Below, one piece after another: positions 1-12,634 of a stretch of DNA of 64,000 nt. This stretch comes from Letharia columbiana (lineage: Eukaryota; Ascomycota; Lecanoromycetes; Lecanorales; Parmeliaceae): the NCBI RefSeq assembly GCF_014066305.1, contig NW_023501054.1:244001-308000 (forward strand), written 5' to 3'. The notes under the pieces were generated by a model. That model did not search any database. It was not told the origin of the DNA and saw only the letters and a list, made by a program, of their open reading frames with translations. The translations under genes were made by a program, and so were the position numbers. Position 1 is the first letter of the stretch; every line of letters starts with the position of its first letter.

Positions 1-3000
1 CTCGTTTTCTGTATTCCATCGACTAGGCCTTGATCCGACCTCAGCACCGCGCTTGGCCAAGAGGGCTGCAGCATCCGTGTTGCCATACTGCTTTGCTAAC
101 TGCAGTGGTGTCCAGCCGTGCTCGTCTTGCTTGCTCGGGTGTGCTCTCGCATCTAGCAATTTTTCGATGACTTTCGTGCTTCCTTTGATGGCAGCGGCGG
201 CCATGAGTTCAGTGTCTTTGGCAGCAGTCTCCCGATCGTGATCGACTAGAGCAATGATGATTGGTATCCGGTCGCCGGACTTGTCTTTTGCCCAACCTTG
301 TCCACATAGAGTAAGAGCGGTCTTGCCCTTTGAATCCTCGATCGTCGCGTCGGCACCCTTTTGCAAAAGAACATCTACAACTTCGATCCTGCCATTGTAG
401 GCTGCCCAGTGAAGTGCTGTCCTCCTTTGTGCTGTTTCTTGGACATTGACCGCAGAGGCTGCGTCGATCTCTTCAAGTAGCATCCTCACGACTTCGACGT
501 GGCCTCTGCCAGCTGCTTTGCTCAAAGGAGTCCTACCGTCGTTCATGGCTGTCTGAATGCTATTGTGCTCGTTTGCGCGCATCGTTTGAAGCAGGAAACG
601 TGCCGTCTCTAAATGTCCACTAGAGCAGGCGAGGAAGAATGGGGTACGTCCATGCTTATCGCCCAGCTCTAGGTTGGCGCCGCGTTGTGTTAATAGCTTA
701 ACGATGTCTAAATGCCCGAATGCAGCTGCGATGTGGACGCCGGTTTGCCCAAAGAGCTACGTGAATGTTAGTCTGGACTGATTGCTGTTGATAAAGCTTT
801 TGTCGAGCGGATGATGACATTAGCGGATGCGGTACTACTTACATCGTCATCATGAATGTTAGCTCCATGGTCAAGCAGCATCTTGGCCGCCTCTGTATTT
901 CCAACAGCGCAAACCTCATACAATGGCCCTAGAAGTGGTCAGTGCATTGGAGACGAAGTACCTTCCTTAAGAGAACTTACTCTGTGAGTCTTTGTCATCT
1001 TTGTTGACATCGGCACCGTTATCCAGGAATGCACGAAGTAGGTCCAAGGACAAGTCTTGAGAGTTGTACATCACTTTGTGTAACGGAGTCTCTCCGAACG
1101 AATCGGGGACATTGATGTCACCATGCGCTTTCAACAGGATTTTAAGAACCTCGACATCGGAACCGAACAGCGCAAACCAGTGCATGACGTTGAACCCCCA
1201 TTGGTCTGCGATGTTGCAGTCGGCCCCATGCTCAAGCATAAGACTGACAAATTCGAGTTTCGGAGTCCGCCATAGCAAGACGTGAAATGGAGGTGGGAAG
1301 TCTTTGCGTGCATTAGGGCTGGCTCCATTTTCTAAGAGGAGCGCTACGATCTCGATATCAGGTGAGCCTGCCGCAAACCACAGCGCCGAGCGCCCATCTT
1401 CGGTTTCTGCCGCCGCCGGCTCACCGCGGTCTAGAAGTATCTTTACGAGCCCTTTTATATCGTAAGCAGCGGCCACTTGTAAAGGACTCAAGAGCGTGTT
1501 GTCGGCTTCGTAGCTTTCATCAAGCTCCATGTAGTGGTGTTGCCATATCTTGAAGGCCTCTGGGCTCTCGCAAAGAAATCGTATGACAAGCTTCCAAAGC
1601 TCTTTCCACTCGTCGCTCTTCTCGCGTTCTTCGGCTGTCCAAACCTTCTCCGCACTTGCGAGGTGGGCAGGCCAATAGGAAAGCTCATATCGTTTAGGTC
1701 TCACAGGCGCTTGGGCACCATCGGCCACCGGTTCCTCGAAGATCTCCGAATCTCGCCTGCCGCCTTCACCATCGTCATCGTCGTCTGGAAATGGCTCTTG
1801 ATTAGGTTGTTCCGAGGCTACCGCAGCATCGGCTTCACCACCTTCCTTAGCTATTGGCTCTACGTCCAAACTTGTGGGATCCTCGCGAAGGTGCTTGGAG
1901 TCGTCACCATTCGATGGAGCGTTCTGCGCGTCCATAGTGTCATCAACGTCGACGACGTCCAATGGGGCCTTCTCTCCACCGAGAGCAGATGATTCTTTAA
2001 GGGTGCGACCAGCAGTGATACCGTCCACGTTTTCACCTGGTGGATCTCCGCTCACCAGACTTGCCCTATCCGCCGCTTTGTTTGGGGATCCGTTATCATT
2101 GGCTGATACGGTACTATGTTCACTGTTCTTCGAGTCTTCGTTCACGGCGCCATCTGTCCGATTTGGAATTGCATCTCTGCTGGCTCTGCTGGCTTGATGT
2201 CGTCATCTTCTTTTCGAAGGTACCGCCTCTGAAAGAGTGGCGAATTAAGATGCTTGACTGATGCGCAATATTAGCTTTCGCAAGGCGGCCTAGCACGACG
2301 TGGATATCTCACAGATTGTAATAGCCATGCGAAGCTGCCCCTCTTTCTCAGACATGGTCAAAGGTTGGTCAGCAGACCTTTTCGATTGGCATTTAGCACA
2401 CAGGTCGTCCACGCAATGACCATTGGGGGTGTCTGCTGCCGGATTTGCCTTGAGGAAGAATTCTTTGACAGTGGTGTGTCGAACAGAGACCTCATTTCCG
2501 GCCACTTCAAGGAAGGTGCCGCTTCCTGCTCTTCGGATTTGATCCCCAATCAAATGGTTGTCGATAGTGTCGTAAGGATTCTCATCGGTGCCCTCAATGC
2601 CCTCCGCATAGGCGCAGCTGTAGTCGTCCATAATTTCAGCGACAGTCGGCTTGATCTGGGCGAAGATGCTCCAGGTCAAGCCAACGTTGAGAAGCTCCAG
2701 GTAATCGGGATCGGTCTGGCGCAAAATCTGCTGGTACGAGTTGTCGAGACCATCTGGCAACTCCGCCAACCTCTTCTCCAGAGGGCGCCGCCAAGGTTTT
2801 TTCAGGAATTCAATTGCCGGGTCAACGCATCGAAATAATCCTTTTGCCTTCTCAACAATCGATTTACAGGCCAGCGCCCTTTCGTCTGATGACAGACCGG
2901 GCAAATCTTCCAGCTTGGCTTTGGCGGCTTTCTCGATATCAGGCCCGTTGTGATCTTCGACCTTGATAGCGGGTTTGTCGACGAGATCGTCCACTATATC

Positions 3001-4567
3001 TGGCTCGGGGCGACTGCAGACCACAATCTTCAGTGGGAGCTCGGACGCTGATAGTGTCTCCTGAAGCGTCTTCAGTATCCCAGTGTCTCTCCGATCAGTG
3101 CACTCATCCAAAGCGTCGATGACAAGGAAGATCTTCTTGCCAAGTATCTTGGCCAGGCTGGGGTAGGCGTCCTCAAACCCAACGGCTTTTTCGGATTTCT
3201 TCTGCTGGGAACCGGGCTTTGAATCTGCAGAGTCTTTCTTCCCAAGGAAATTTGATATCACCTCGTTGGACCTGTCAAGAGTATCGGACGACTCATCAGA
3301 GAGGGCCGTTCGATATAGCTGATGCAGCAACTGCTTCTTAATTCTTGCAACTAGTCGGGTTGAGTCTTCGCCCGCCGAACAGAAGAAGTATTGAGCAGAG
3401 CAACTTTTGTCCTCCTTAAAGGCTTCTTGGAGTCGATCGATCACGGTCGACATGAGGATCGATTTGCCCAGGCCGCCCACGCCAGAGACCCATAGTAGGC
3501 TACTTTCCGTTGACGAGCGCCAAGTTTTGTATTCTTCGAGCTCGAATATCCAGTTGCAGGTGTCCTTCTCTCTTCGCGATTTGTGCTTCTCAAGAGCAGT
3601 CTCGGCCGCAGCAGTTGGCTCCAACCGTTTCGCATTGTCATCGAAAAGCTCCTTTGCTTTGTCAAGAGGAGTCTTCTTCTTCATGCTCTTTTTCTCTTCC
3701 TCTAATTGGCGGATCTGGTTAAGGTAGATCTTGTTGACCTCCATCGATGACTCTAGGGTGTCTCGAATGACGGACAGGTCGGCCATCATAGTCTGTTGCA
3801 TTTGCAGGCCAACTCCCTGCTTTTGTAGACCGACCTCTTGATAGTGGATGGTGAGCTGATTTGTGGCCTTGCTGGCGTACCCTGACATTGTTTGTTCATT
3901 TGCTCGGATACCGTCGATCATTGGTTGGAATTTGGCCGATGCACTTGTCAACATGCCACGGATGATTCTCACTATGATTCATGAGTACGGGTTCGTCCTG
4001 GAGTAGGGACTTGGCTCACAGCCTGTGTTTCTCCCCATGTGCTTGTTCATCGCGTAGCTGAAATTCAAGATGTCCGTGTATATGCCCGGTATGTACTCCA
4101 CGACCTTTCTGTGTAGCTCTTGGAAATCCTCTGGCCCTTTATGTCCCCCATACATCTTCCCGTATACACGGCACGATATGAGAATGCCAATGATGTCCGC
4201 AGCAGCCCCACTGAAGAGGTTGAAAGTTGCAAAGTCATCCTCCACCGAGTGCAGGCACAGCCGTATGCCTGTCCATGCCAAACCCACACTCTCTGGAGCC
4301 GACTTCATCGCTAAATCCCCAACCTTCATGAAAGTCTCAATCTTCGACAGGACCCCTCCCAGCCCTGGATTGTATTGGCTATTTGCCCTCGTCTGAGCTT
4401 CCAAGGCAGCTACTTTTAGCTTGCTGAGGTGTAGTTTGGTGCGCCAAAAATTCTGCCATTGCTTTTTTGTCCTTGTGCCCTTTCTGAAAATTTTCCCGGG
4501 CTGCCGCCCAGTTCCCAGCCTCGAAGGTGACCTCGGCCTCGCTAAAAGTGTCCATTGAGGAAGACAT
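1..4567 (-). CDS. NACHT-ankyrin NLR-type protein, C-terminus cut by window edge, with two apparent frame breaks
   Basis: This is a STAND-class NTPase of the kind used in fungal non-self recognition. The N-terminus starts at the ATG at 4567 (MSSSMDTF) and resembles the fungal STAND N-terminal 'Goodbye'-like region (PESVGLAWTGIRLCLHSV). A NACHT domain follows, with P-loop GVGGLGKS near 3470, Walker B FLVIDALDEC near 3120 and a VVCSRPE motif near 3020. After an acidic linker come about 11 ankyrin repeats running off the left edge. I place introns at 3972-4019, 2258-2312, 929-980 and 757-842; all have GT-AG ends, several have CTAAC/CTGAC-like branch sites, and phases agree across the ankyrin exons. 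Two places do not join in frame (about 4414-4417 and 2172-2200), so the gene is either broken or mis-sequenced there. The family is clear; whether it is functional is not. Confidence 0.85.
2172..2200 (-). other. second frame break in NLR gene between NACHT and acidic linker
   Basis: The exon that opens after the 2258-2312 intron reads FKHLNSPLFQRRYLRKEDDD, but the acidic linker leading into the ankyrin repeats (DAIPNRTDGAVNEDS) lies one frame away. A one-base deletion would reconcile them. The alternative is splicing to a non-consensus GAG acceptor near 2185. Confidence 0.45.
4414..4417 (-). other. frame break in NLR first exon at a T4 (A4 on the coding strand) run
   Basis: Upstream of this run the coding frame reads ...FLAHQTTPQQAK; downstream the conserved-looking text ...AALEAQTRANSQYNPG continues in the neighbouring frame. 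One extra A in the coding-strand AAAA run explains the shift. No plausible intron is available in the surrounding 100 bases. It is either a real one-base insertion or a homopolymer error. Confidence 0.6.
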
Positions 4568-5334
4568 GCCGGCGGGAAGGATAGATAGTGTGGGGGAGAA
4601 GCAGCCTTCGGGCCCTTATATGTAGATTGATCCAAGACTTATAGCTTGTTCAGGGTGGTAGAAGATGATTCTTCGACGACTGTCGGAGACGAGGCGGATA
4701 ATCGCTTGACGTATATCTGGCTGGCCCCAGGATGAGCGTCAGCTCGGCGCAGCGTGCCAATGCACCCTGACCACGAGTGCGGCGTGCTTGAAGAGCCAAA
4801 GTCGTGGTGGAAGTGCGGCCATAGACCAGATAGGCATGCCTTGATGGGCGCATTTCAGCTGGTGCTAGTGGGGCGCCTGAGCGGAGGCCAGCTGCGGCGC
4901 AGGCCATTCTGTGCGCTTCTATTTGAAGGCTGAAGAATGATGATGGGTGATAAACTGTCAGCTTGTTGAGTAATCTGACGGTGACAGCTACATCCAGCCA
5001 ATGAAAGCTGGGTCAGCAGAAGAAGGGAATTGGTTGGAGGTTGAAGTTGAAGGAAAGAGTAGAGTCCCTGCAGAGACAAGCGGTGATCCTTAACAGAAAA
5101 GGAGCGCGAGGGCGCGGATCCATTCCGCACAACATCTTCCAACCTCCATTTACTTTATGTTGTACTCTGGACAATCCAAGACACAAGTAGTGCGATCACA
5201 CCTTTGTGTTGTTGATGAATTGACACTGTTTGTTACCTAGTACTCAATTTGAGGGACATGGTCCTAGAGTCTGTGGAAATCGGAAGACTCCGTCCATGGC
5301 ACGAGGAGCAATATCCCTCGCCGCCATTCCTTCA
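4568..5334. other. intergenic, divergent between NLR gene and F-box pseudogene
   Basis: This stretch must hold the 5' regions of the NLR gene (leftwards) and the F-box pseudogene (rightwards). I see no conserved domain in any frame; the short ORFs here have no recognisable content. A second in-frame ATG for the F-box pseudogene lies at 5296. Confidence 0.5.
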
Positions 5335-6361
5335 ATGGCTTCTCTTGTCAACCTCTCAAACGAGCTCTTGATCCAAATATCCGATTATCTATACCTTCCA
5401 GACCTTGAATACTTTGCATTTCTCTCCCCGAGGATCTTCAACGTGTGTCAGCAGCGTATTGAGGAACATCAACAGTCGAGAAACAACCATCGCCGCAAGG
5501 ATCAAACAAGGTGGAGAATGGGCCATCCTGATCTCAGTTGGACTGATTTTTTCAATGAGATGTGTCGACTAGACTATGCGCCCTACGTGCAAGAGCTCAT
5601 CCTAGAAAGGCGCACAGGAGTTGGGGGTCCCAGCCCTCGTCTTACCCCGGAAGAGTTGGCAGCATTCATTCAATTCGTCCGAGCTTCGCCTTACATACTA
5701 CCAAATGAAGAAGACGAACTGGTAGGAACTCGCATCTAAAAAGGATCAAGATCCGTTTCTATGCGTCATCCTACCCTTGCTCTGAAACCTGCGTCTACTC
5801 TCGCTCCCTGCCAGCTGCTGTGGTGGAAACAAAAATAGGTCATTTCTCCAAAACAATCATATCGCGCATAGCTCTGTCTTCCCAGCCGCCTACACTACTG
5901 AATCTCGAACGAATCGAAAGCAACCTGTCCGACGGGTTCAACGGGATCGATCTTGTCAGCGCTGCTCCATTCCTCGCTCTTCCCAGCGTCCAATCACTGC
6001 TATTGCAGCAGTGCGCCGAATATGAGTTCAAATGGCCTTCATCGCTACCGAAGTCCCGTGTCAAGTCCATCTCGTTCATCAATAGCACCGTAAGCTCCAA
6101 AGCCATCCAGGGGTTCGCTGGCGGGATTGTGGGACCCTGTACAATGCGCCACGAATGGGTACCAGGAGAGATTCTCTTGTGCCTGAGTCAAACTGCGACT
6201 GGGATTACTGCGAGATACCTTTCGCTGGCGCGGCGCCCGACGATATGATCCAGAAGATTGAAGACGAGAATAACCCCCAAATTCTGAATGGCTTATCAAT
6301 GACGGCCATCGCCCCTCTTGGGTTGGGCAATAAAGAGGTATTACGGCGATATTGCGCATAA
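5335..6361 (+). pseudogene. F-box protein pseudogene
   Basis: The region starts MASLVNLSNELLIQIS with DYLYLPDLEYFAFLSP following, a typical fungal F-box (NLSNELL...I..YL...DL) that would bind Skp1 in an SCF ubiquitin ligase. Coherent coding text then continues across three frames: DQDPFLCVILPLL from about 5745, VVETKIGHFSKTIISR from 5820, and SNCDWDYCEIPFAGAAPDDM from about 6185. Frame breaks are needed near 5735, near 5792 and near 6170, and an in-frame TGA lies at 5783-5785. The reading frame ends at 6361, short for a fungal F-box/LRR-like protein. Several independent lesions make this a decayed gene rather than one with unrecognised introns. Confidence 0.7.
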
Positions 6362-9322
6362 ATGACCGTCAGTCAGTTGACCTTGAAGTCTGAGTCCCTA
6401 CGGTAATACATTCGGGCTTAACCTCTGCTTTACTTTACATGGCGAAGTCTCGGCAGTCAATCTACTAAACACATATCCTTGAATAGAAAAGCTTTTGTTA
6501 TGGTGCAAACGTAGCATGGCTTGACTACCTTTCCGCTGTTGTACATTTCAATCTTTTATGTATATGACGGTTTGATCCAACCACGGAAGGGATCAAATTC
6601 GCTACCCGGGTATGGTCCGCAGAGGCTTCGACATGGAATAACCCTTACCCGTAATCCTTACAACACAATGCACATGAAGCTACATGTTGGTTTTCTCCGG
6701 CCAGCGCTATATATCTCTCATCGATCGAATAGCAATCTCAACCTTTTGGAAATCGGGACTGCGGGGAACGCCTTGGAGGAGTGAAGGGGGAACAACGAAT
6801 GACTACCAATAGCAGTCCTGAGACCTGGCCGAATGCTCGGTATACAAGCATTTAATTGATTGCGTCCTGACGTTGCGAGAATTAAGTTTTACCGTTCTCA
6901 AACGAAGAGGCCTCTCAACTTTTTTCGGCAACTGGTATGCAGATACGTTGGAGAGCACGTGAGCGTTTCCGTTCTTTACAGGTACGGTGGCTTCACGGAA
7001 AGTCATGCCAAGCTCTACCATTCTTCCATCTGTATTTCTTTCCCTCAAACCCATGATCTTTGAGACAATAACCGAACACAATTATTGTCACTATTGCTCA
7101 ACTCTTTCCTACTGCTTTTCGACACGGTTGTGAAAGATGGTTACAACATACTACAGATAACTTCGTCGATTCCGCTGCGAGTTCTATTCCTTTTCTCCTC
7201 CCTAATTCAGACCACCAACTACACCTCATTGCCAGAGCCCTACGTCCTACGTGGCACCTACCTGTCATCTTTTGTGTTCAACCTCGACCACAGGACATCC
7301 TTCCTACCCTCGCAATTCTCAGATACGCTACCTCCAACATGAAGCAACGTAGTGCCTTGTACAAGACGCTGCCCAAGATGGCACATTCACGGACATTGCG
7401 GCTGAGACCGCGGGCAGCTATACCAAGAGATGTTTGTACCACGCGAGCAATTCTGGCACAGGCCTTACCGGCGCAATCATGAAGGCGGACAATTCTCGGA
7501 AAGGCGTACGTCTCTAAACACGGGCTCGACACGGCTATTCTTCGAGCATCTCTACATCATGGTCACCAGTCACCGTTCCGAACTTCAGCATTCCGAAAAG
7601 TTTACCTACTCGTCCGGCGGAAAGATGTATCTCTTTGCCACGAGGAACACCCATCGTTTAATGCCGACTGTGGAGACTTCCGTGAATCTTTGATTAGTGG
7701 GTAGATCCACGTCGGCTGGTCAAGATGTTAGCCTTTTCGAGCGCACAAGTACACGAACTCGATATCCCGATACCTGTCGCCGAAGCTAAAACAGACTCAA
7801 AGTCAAACGCACCATGTGCCGAAAGTATATCGTGTCCACGCAGGGAATCTGGCTCGGGGCTTGCCACTGTCAGCCTTGGGGAACAACTCATACCATGGGT
7901 CGACGTTATTCATCTCGAGGAGTGTGCAGTGGTGATAGAATGTTTGATGATACCGCGATGAATGGCTTGCCCTTTCTGTCGGCAGCTCGCAGCGGAAGGT
8001 GCGCCCCATCTGACCGAGCTTTTACCTTATTACGGTTGGCCAGAGCTTGGGATCTGACGACATCCGTCGACCCGTCCCTAGTATGCGATCTGGGTCCTCT
8101 AGAGATCCGGCAAATCGCCAGAGTAGGAAACACCAGGACCCTGGGTTTGACTGTTAAGGATGTTTGCGGGAAAGTTCCGCCACTACTGAGGACCTATTAG
8201 CCGACCGAAGTTTATGTTATGGGGAACAGAAGAAGTGGATCGTTGGGCTTTCGGGGGAGATATACCCTCGCAATGGGCAGTGAGTCCATATGCCAAGTGC
8301 AATCCCTCTCCACTGTGGCGCGACTGTTGGTTTGTAGCTTCTACTGCTTGTCATTCTATTTCTGCTAGGTATCAGAAAGTCGATAGATTAATATAACCAG
8401 GTTCTGAGAATACGAATCTCCCGTGTTAAGGTTGCTAGCACGTTGCGGTCGTCAAGGCTTAAGGGTTCTGGACCTGCATCGTCTTGTACTCGACCCACGT
8501 GGAAGGTCCATCGAACCAGAGCTCCCAACGGTCCGGACTGTTGGTTGGGAGCTGTCCACGCGCTAGGTCCGTAATACTGTCATCCTCTGAGCTGATTCAG
8601 ACAAGGTGGTGCAGTTAACTAGTTCGCTCATTTTAGGTCACTCCAGGATTATCTACGAAACCTTCTAATCGCTTCGAAATAATCGCCAATTGGATCATTC
8701 CAGACTACTAGTCTAGAAATCTGGAGGCGGACCGTCGGGAGCCCTGCATGAATACAGGGAGTGTCCGCCAGTGGGTCACAGAAGCCACCGGGATCTGGAT
8801 GGTGGTAGAAGATGAGTAGAACCGCTAAGCGAGGTAATATCTCGTCGAACCTTCACAAATCGTGAAACCTAATACAAACACTGATACCGAGTACCCCACG
8901 GAGCCATGTGGGCCTTTGAGCTTCAAGGGATATCTTCGAGAGGCAAATGAACTCCTGCAATTCTAGACTCGTTAAAGATGTCGGACACTGTCCAGTCTGC
9001 TACCAATAAAAAATTATGCCTTTTGAATTCTCACCCTTCCGACCGAATGGTCCTCCCGACTCGACTCCGATTCCCATTTCGCAATACCGATTTACAGACC
9101 GCAAACTGTTGTTCTTCCGACGAGGTTTTGCGCGGTTGTTAGATGTCATCCAGCGCTCATTTTGGTCTTCAAAAGGGCTTTCCAGTGCCTGGACTGAATC
9201 GTCCCCGTCGATTTCATCGCTCGCCAAAACCGTCCCTTCACCCAGGTCTTGGTCCTCGGTTTTTCACCAGAGGCTGGCGTCTTTTACCCAGTACTGGCAT
9301 GCCTAGACCTGCTGAACCTTGA
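6362..9322. other. long stretch without a recognisable gene
   Basis: Open frames of up to about 130 codons occur on both strands but overlap one another and show no domain I recognise. One frame around 7365-7510 reads like coding text (GTFTDIAAETAGSYTKR) and ends near a GTACGT donor, but I cannot connect it to exons on either side. I treat the region as non-coding or as unrecognisable gene remains. Confidence 0.4.
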
Positions 9323-9739
9323 ATTTTACGACCCATCCCGACACACCTATACTCCGTTCCAGTCGGCGGACTGTACTCTTCCGACAAAGTCGTCGCGGAC
9401 GTCCGCCGCTCGCTCCCGCCCTCACGGCTGCCCAAGATCCCGACGGTCGTCTTCACGACGGACCGTACGAAGCGACAGGGCCAGTTGGCGCAGTTTTACA
9501 AAATCGCGACGACGGATTGGACGTTTGATAATGGGAAGAGTAGAAAGCTGTTGGGACTGGAGGGACCGTTGAGTGTGAGGTTTGAAGGGCATGATGTGGA
9601 TGGTTTTACGAGGGGGAGGATCGAGAGGATTTTTGAGAGGACGATGCCGATGATGGAGGCGATGGAGATGAAAGCGAGGAAGAAGAGGTTGGGGGAGGAT
9701 ATTGAGGGGCGGGCGAAGGCTGCGAGGGCAAGACTATGA
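9323..9739 (+). CDS. unidentified protein, C-terminal fragment
   Basis: A frame open from 9323 to the TGA at 9737-9739 has strongly coding-like composition: LYSVPVGGLYSSDKVVADV, then SRLPKIPTVVFTTDR, then a basic C-terminus (EMKARKKRLGEDIEGRAKA). There is no ATG at its start, and an in-frame TGA lies immediately upstream at 9320-9322, so the 5' part is missing, frame-shifted or in an exon I cannot place. I do not recognise the family. Its position among decayed genes makes a truncated remnant as likely as a live last exon. Confidence 0.4.
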   Translation: MLRPIPTHLYSVPVGGLYSSDKVVADVRRSLPPSRLPKIPTVVFTTDRTKRQGQLAQFYKIATTDWTFDNGKSRKLLGLEGPLSVRFEGHDVDGFTRGRIERIFERTMPMMEAMEMKARKKRLGEDIEGRAKAARARL

Positions 9740-10276
9740 GTAAGAATGTGAGTTCAGGATAGGATTGAGCGGGAACTTGTATACAGGCGTTTGTTTCGAG
9801 GCATATATGGCTGTCAATGTCAGATAGATCACACGTTGGGATTTGAAGAATGTTGGATGGGCTCTGTATGAATTATGACTACCACTCAGCTAGTTCACCA
9901 TCACGCCTTAGCACACAGAGCTTGTTGTCTAGTTCCAGTCTTCAAGGCCTGCTTGTTTCTGAGACAAGACGTAGTCGCAGGGAAACCATCCTGTGCTTCA
10001 ACGCGTCTACTGAATGTATTTTGCCGCTCGTCAATTTGTTTTACGAAACGACCCCATTTATGAAACACATAACAGAACCAGTGTTTCCCATATACGCGTA
10101 CCCGTCGACACTATTTCGTTCAAGATCCTCCACCAGAATATACAGTCCACCTTCCCCAAACAACCTCCAATATTCCACCACTGAAACACCCACTTCTCCC
10201 CACTCAGACAACTCTAACATAGCCCAAGTGGACTAGCAATCCTTACCGCTTAGCCGTCACGGACTCCAAACTGGCT
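9740..10276. other. intergenic, nothing recognised
   Basis: No domain, RNA gene or repeat is evident. A 128-codon open frame at 9850-10236 is Ser/Thr-rich without recognisable features and is probably chance. Confidence 0.4.
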
Positions 10277-11357
10277 GTGAACACGACCTGTCACTTCCTG
10301 CGCGTTCCAGCAGAGATCCGCCTCAACATCTACCGATGCCTACTGCTCGAATCTCCACGAGCCTCCCTCGACCCAAGTTGTCCCGAGAAAGCGTTCGACG
10401 CGATGACGGATCGAATCCAGCAACGGAGCACCTTGGATGCCCTGTTGGATCAATATCTAGAAGAAAGCGGCTTGATCGACGAGATCGAATCCTACGATCC
10501 GGAAGGCGAAGGGTCGGTGATGTACAACCATCTAGCCCTCAATCAATCCAATCCACACTGGGAGATACCTTCACCCCCTGCTATAGACGAGGAGGAATTT
10601 ATTCAGGGTGCTGGTGTCACGCAGGACTAAGACCGTATCGCCGAGCGTAAGCGCCGATTCGACGACGAACTCAAAGTCCGACGTTATCCGGCCATCCTGC
10701 GAACCAACCGCCAGATCTAACAACGAGGCTTCGGCTCTCCTCGACTCGAATCTCGTGATCGAAGTCGGGCCGGGCGACGTCATGTTCTCGGATACGTGGG
10801 ACGGCATCGTCTCACTCGGCGACAAGATCTGGCGTTCCTGTCCCGCGCAGCCGGGCGTCGAGAATGCCACCGAGAGACTGGAGTACGGCGAGTCCGACCT
10901 CGGTGGAACCGTGGATCCTCAAACCTTCGCAATATTCGAACGGATCTCCTACAATGCCGATCTCAACTTCGTCGACGAGGACGAAGCCCGCCCCTGGCCC
11001 ACAATCTTGGTCGACGACAACTACCACACGAGCCGCGAGGACGAAGCCACCTTTACCTCACTCCTGTCAAGAGCCGGCTCAAACCGTCCACCCATCTCCA
11101 ACATCCTCCAGCACCTCGTCGACGCCCTCTTGCCACCCCCCTACATCAGCCAGCTCGACGCATCCCTCAGCGTCAAAGTGGAACCGGCCTTCGACATCGA
11201 CGACTCGGACGATGATGAGGCTGACGGGGAGGAAGGAAGCGACGAGGGGGCTGAAGGGCAGGATGAGGAAGGAGGAGCGGAAGATGAGCGTCGCCAACGA
11301 GCGGGCGACGGAGCTGGTGTTGGAGGCCGGCGTTCTGATTCCGTTGGAGCGGCTTGA
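10277..11357 (+). pseudogene. fungal 'LPxEIRxxIY' family protein, broken
   Basis: The start reads CHFLRVPAEIRLNIYRCLLLES, the hallmark N-terminal motif of a large family of F-box-like fungal proteins of unknown function. The frame is interrupted by TAA at 10628-10630 (...GAGVTQD-stop-DRIAERKRR). It continues as ELKVRRYPAILRTNRQI and needs a one-base correction near 10718-10722 to reach ASALLDSNLVIEVGPGDVMF in the next frame, which stays open to 11357. The 3' third is very acidic (DDSDDDEADGEEGSDEG). A nonsense codon plus a frame break point to a pseudogene. No intron explains either lesion. Confidence 0.6.
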
Positions 11358-11507
11358 AAACGTGAGATGCTTGGGGCTCTCACTCGTTTTGCTGCAATGC
11401 GAGGGGAAGGCCGTTCAGGCGTAAGTCCGGGCTTGGGAAGATGGTCCGGGAGTTGAAGGGGTGGTCGAGGGCAAGTTTGTGGCGAGGCATGGTCCCATTT
11501 GAACTGT

Positions 11508-11780
11508 TCATTCGAAGAAAGTGAGTTTGATTGCCGGGCTTCTGGCGTACGATAGTTCTTGGCGCCGAGCGACTTCTTTTTGGATCAGTTTGCAAGCGAT
11601 AAGGATTGCGAGACCTCCCGCGACGATAGACAGACGGTAGATCATCAAACGGATCTCCAGAGGGAGCGCGAGGATTGGACTGATTGTGTGGATGGAGGGT
11701 CCTGATGACGAGCATCCGTGTCTAGCACCTACTTTGGCATCTACGATGTGAGCCGGTGGTTCTGAGCCGTCTGACAACAT
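11508..11780 (-). pseudogene. second 'LPxEIRxxIY' family fragment, convergent to the first
   Basis: From the ATG at 11780 the frame reads to ILALPLEIRLMIYRLSIVAGG, the same family hallmark as the 10277-11357 gene but on the opposite strand. The frame ends after 90 codons, far short of the usual several hundred residues, and I find no credible continuation. It is probably a truncated relative, arranged tail to tail with the first. Confidence 0.4.
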
Positions 11781-12634
11781 GGTGCGTCCCTTTGAATTGC
11801 CTTATCAAGCTAAAGTATATCGAGGTTAAAGGGGTTTTGGCATGAGAGGGCACTGTTATATCGCAAGACTTGAGGGGGGTGAAAAGACAACGGGGTGCTA
11901 GCCTGTCATTGTGAGCGAATCGCCAGTTGTAGACGTCGATGGATTACCAGAGCGGTTCCCTGTGTCGCCCCCATAGTCTGTCATCATACAAGCATTCCCG
12001 TCACGTTGAGGCGGTCTCTCCCTGTAGAATGGTAATGTCATTTCGGAAAGATGGTCCGGCCTATGGAGCTCGTCGTTCCCACTTCAAACGGTTGAATAAT
12101 GAAAAGCTTGGAGGCGGCAGTTCAGAGTTGAAAGTGACAGAAAGACTGTGCTTTGGTGTGTCGATTAATTCTCAAACTATTGAGAGAAGAGCATGTTCTA
12201 GACCAAGCTGAGGCGTTCAACAAAGAACGCACCTTTATCAAGGATATGTTGACAGTGCACTGCCTGCATTGCAACTATGTAGACCATCGAAGAACATGGG
12301 CAGTGCCTAGCCCGCGCTACTGCTAGTGCCTTGCCAATTCTGTGATAGCTTTTCATTGCCTAAAGATGATCACTGTTTGTTGTTGAGATACCCATCCAGG
12401 CCTAAAGTCGAAGAATAGCACCGCGTACTTTGAAGATGGGGCCGTCCTCGTCCACTGAGAATGTGGAATCACTTTTGGTGAAAGTGGTAGAGAGACCTTG
12501 TTGCGCGACTTGACTTCACAGCATTTGTCTCCTAAGCATACTCCTTGAGAGTGACGAGACCGTATGCCAAAAGTTAGCGGCCGGGGATATCCCTAGTCAA
12601 ACTCGTAGCTGCCCGTTAACTGACAAGACGCCCT
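11781..12634. other. intergenic, nothing recognised
   Basis: No conserved motif, RNA gene or repeat is apparent on either strand. A 90-codon frame at 11939-12211 has no recognisable content. Confidence 0.4.

Noticed and set aside
1534..1992. 152-codon plus-strand frame
   Set aside because: Antisense to the acidic linker and ankyrin exons of the NLR gene; no recognisable content.
2365..2838. 157-codon plus-strand frame
   Set aside because: Antisense to the NACHT exon, which has clear P-loop and Walker B motifs on minus.
10864..11424. 186-codon plus frame overlapping the LPxEIRxxIY pseudogene
   Set aside because: It is a shadow frame; the neighbouring frame continues the recognisable protein text.
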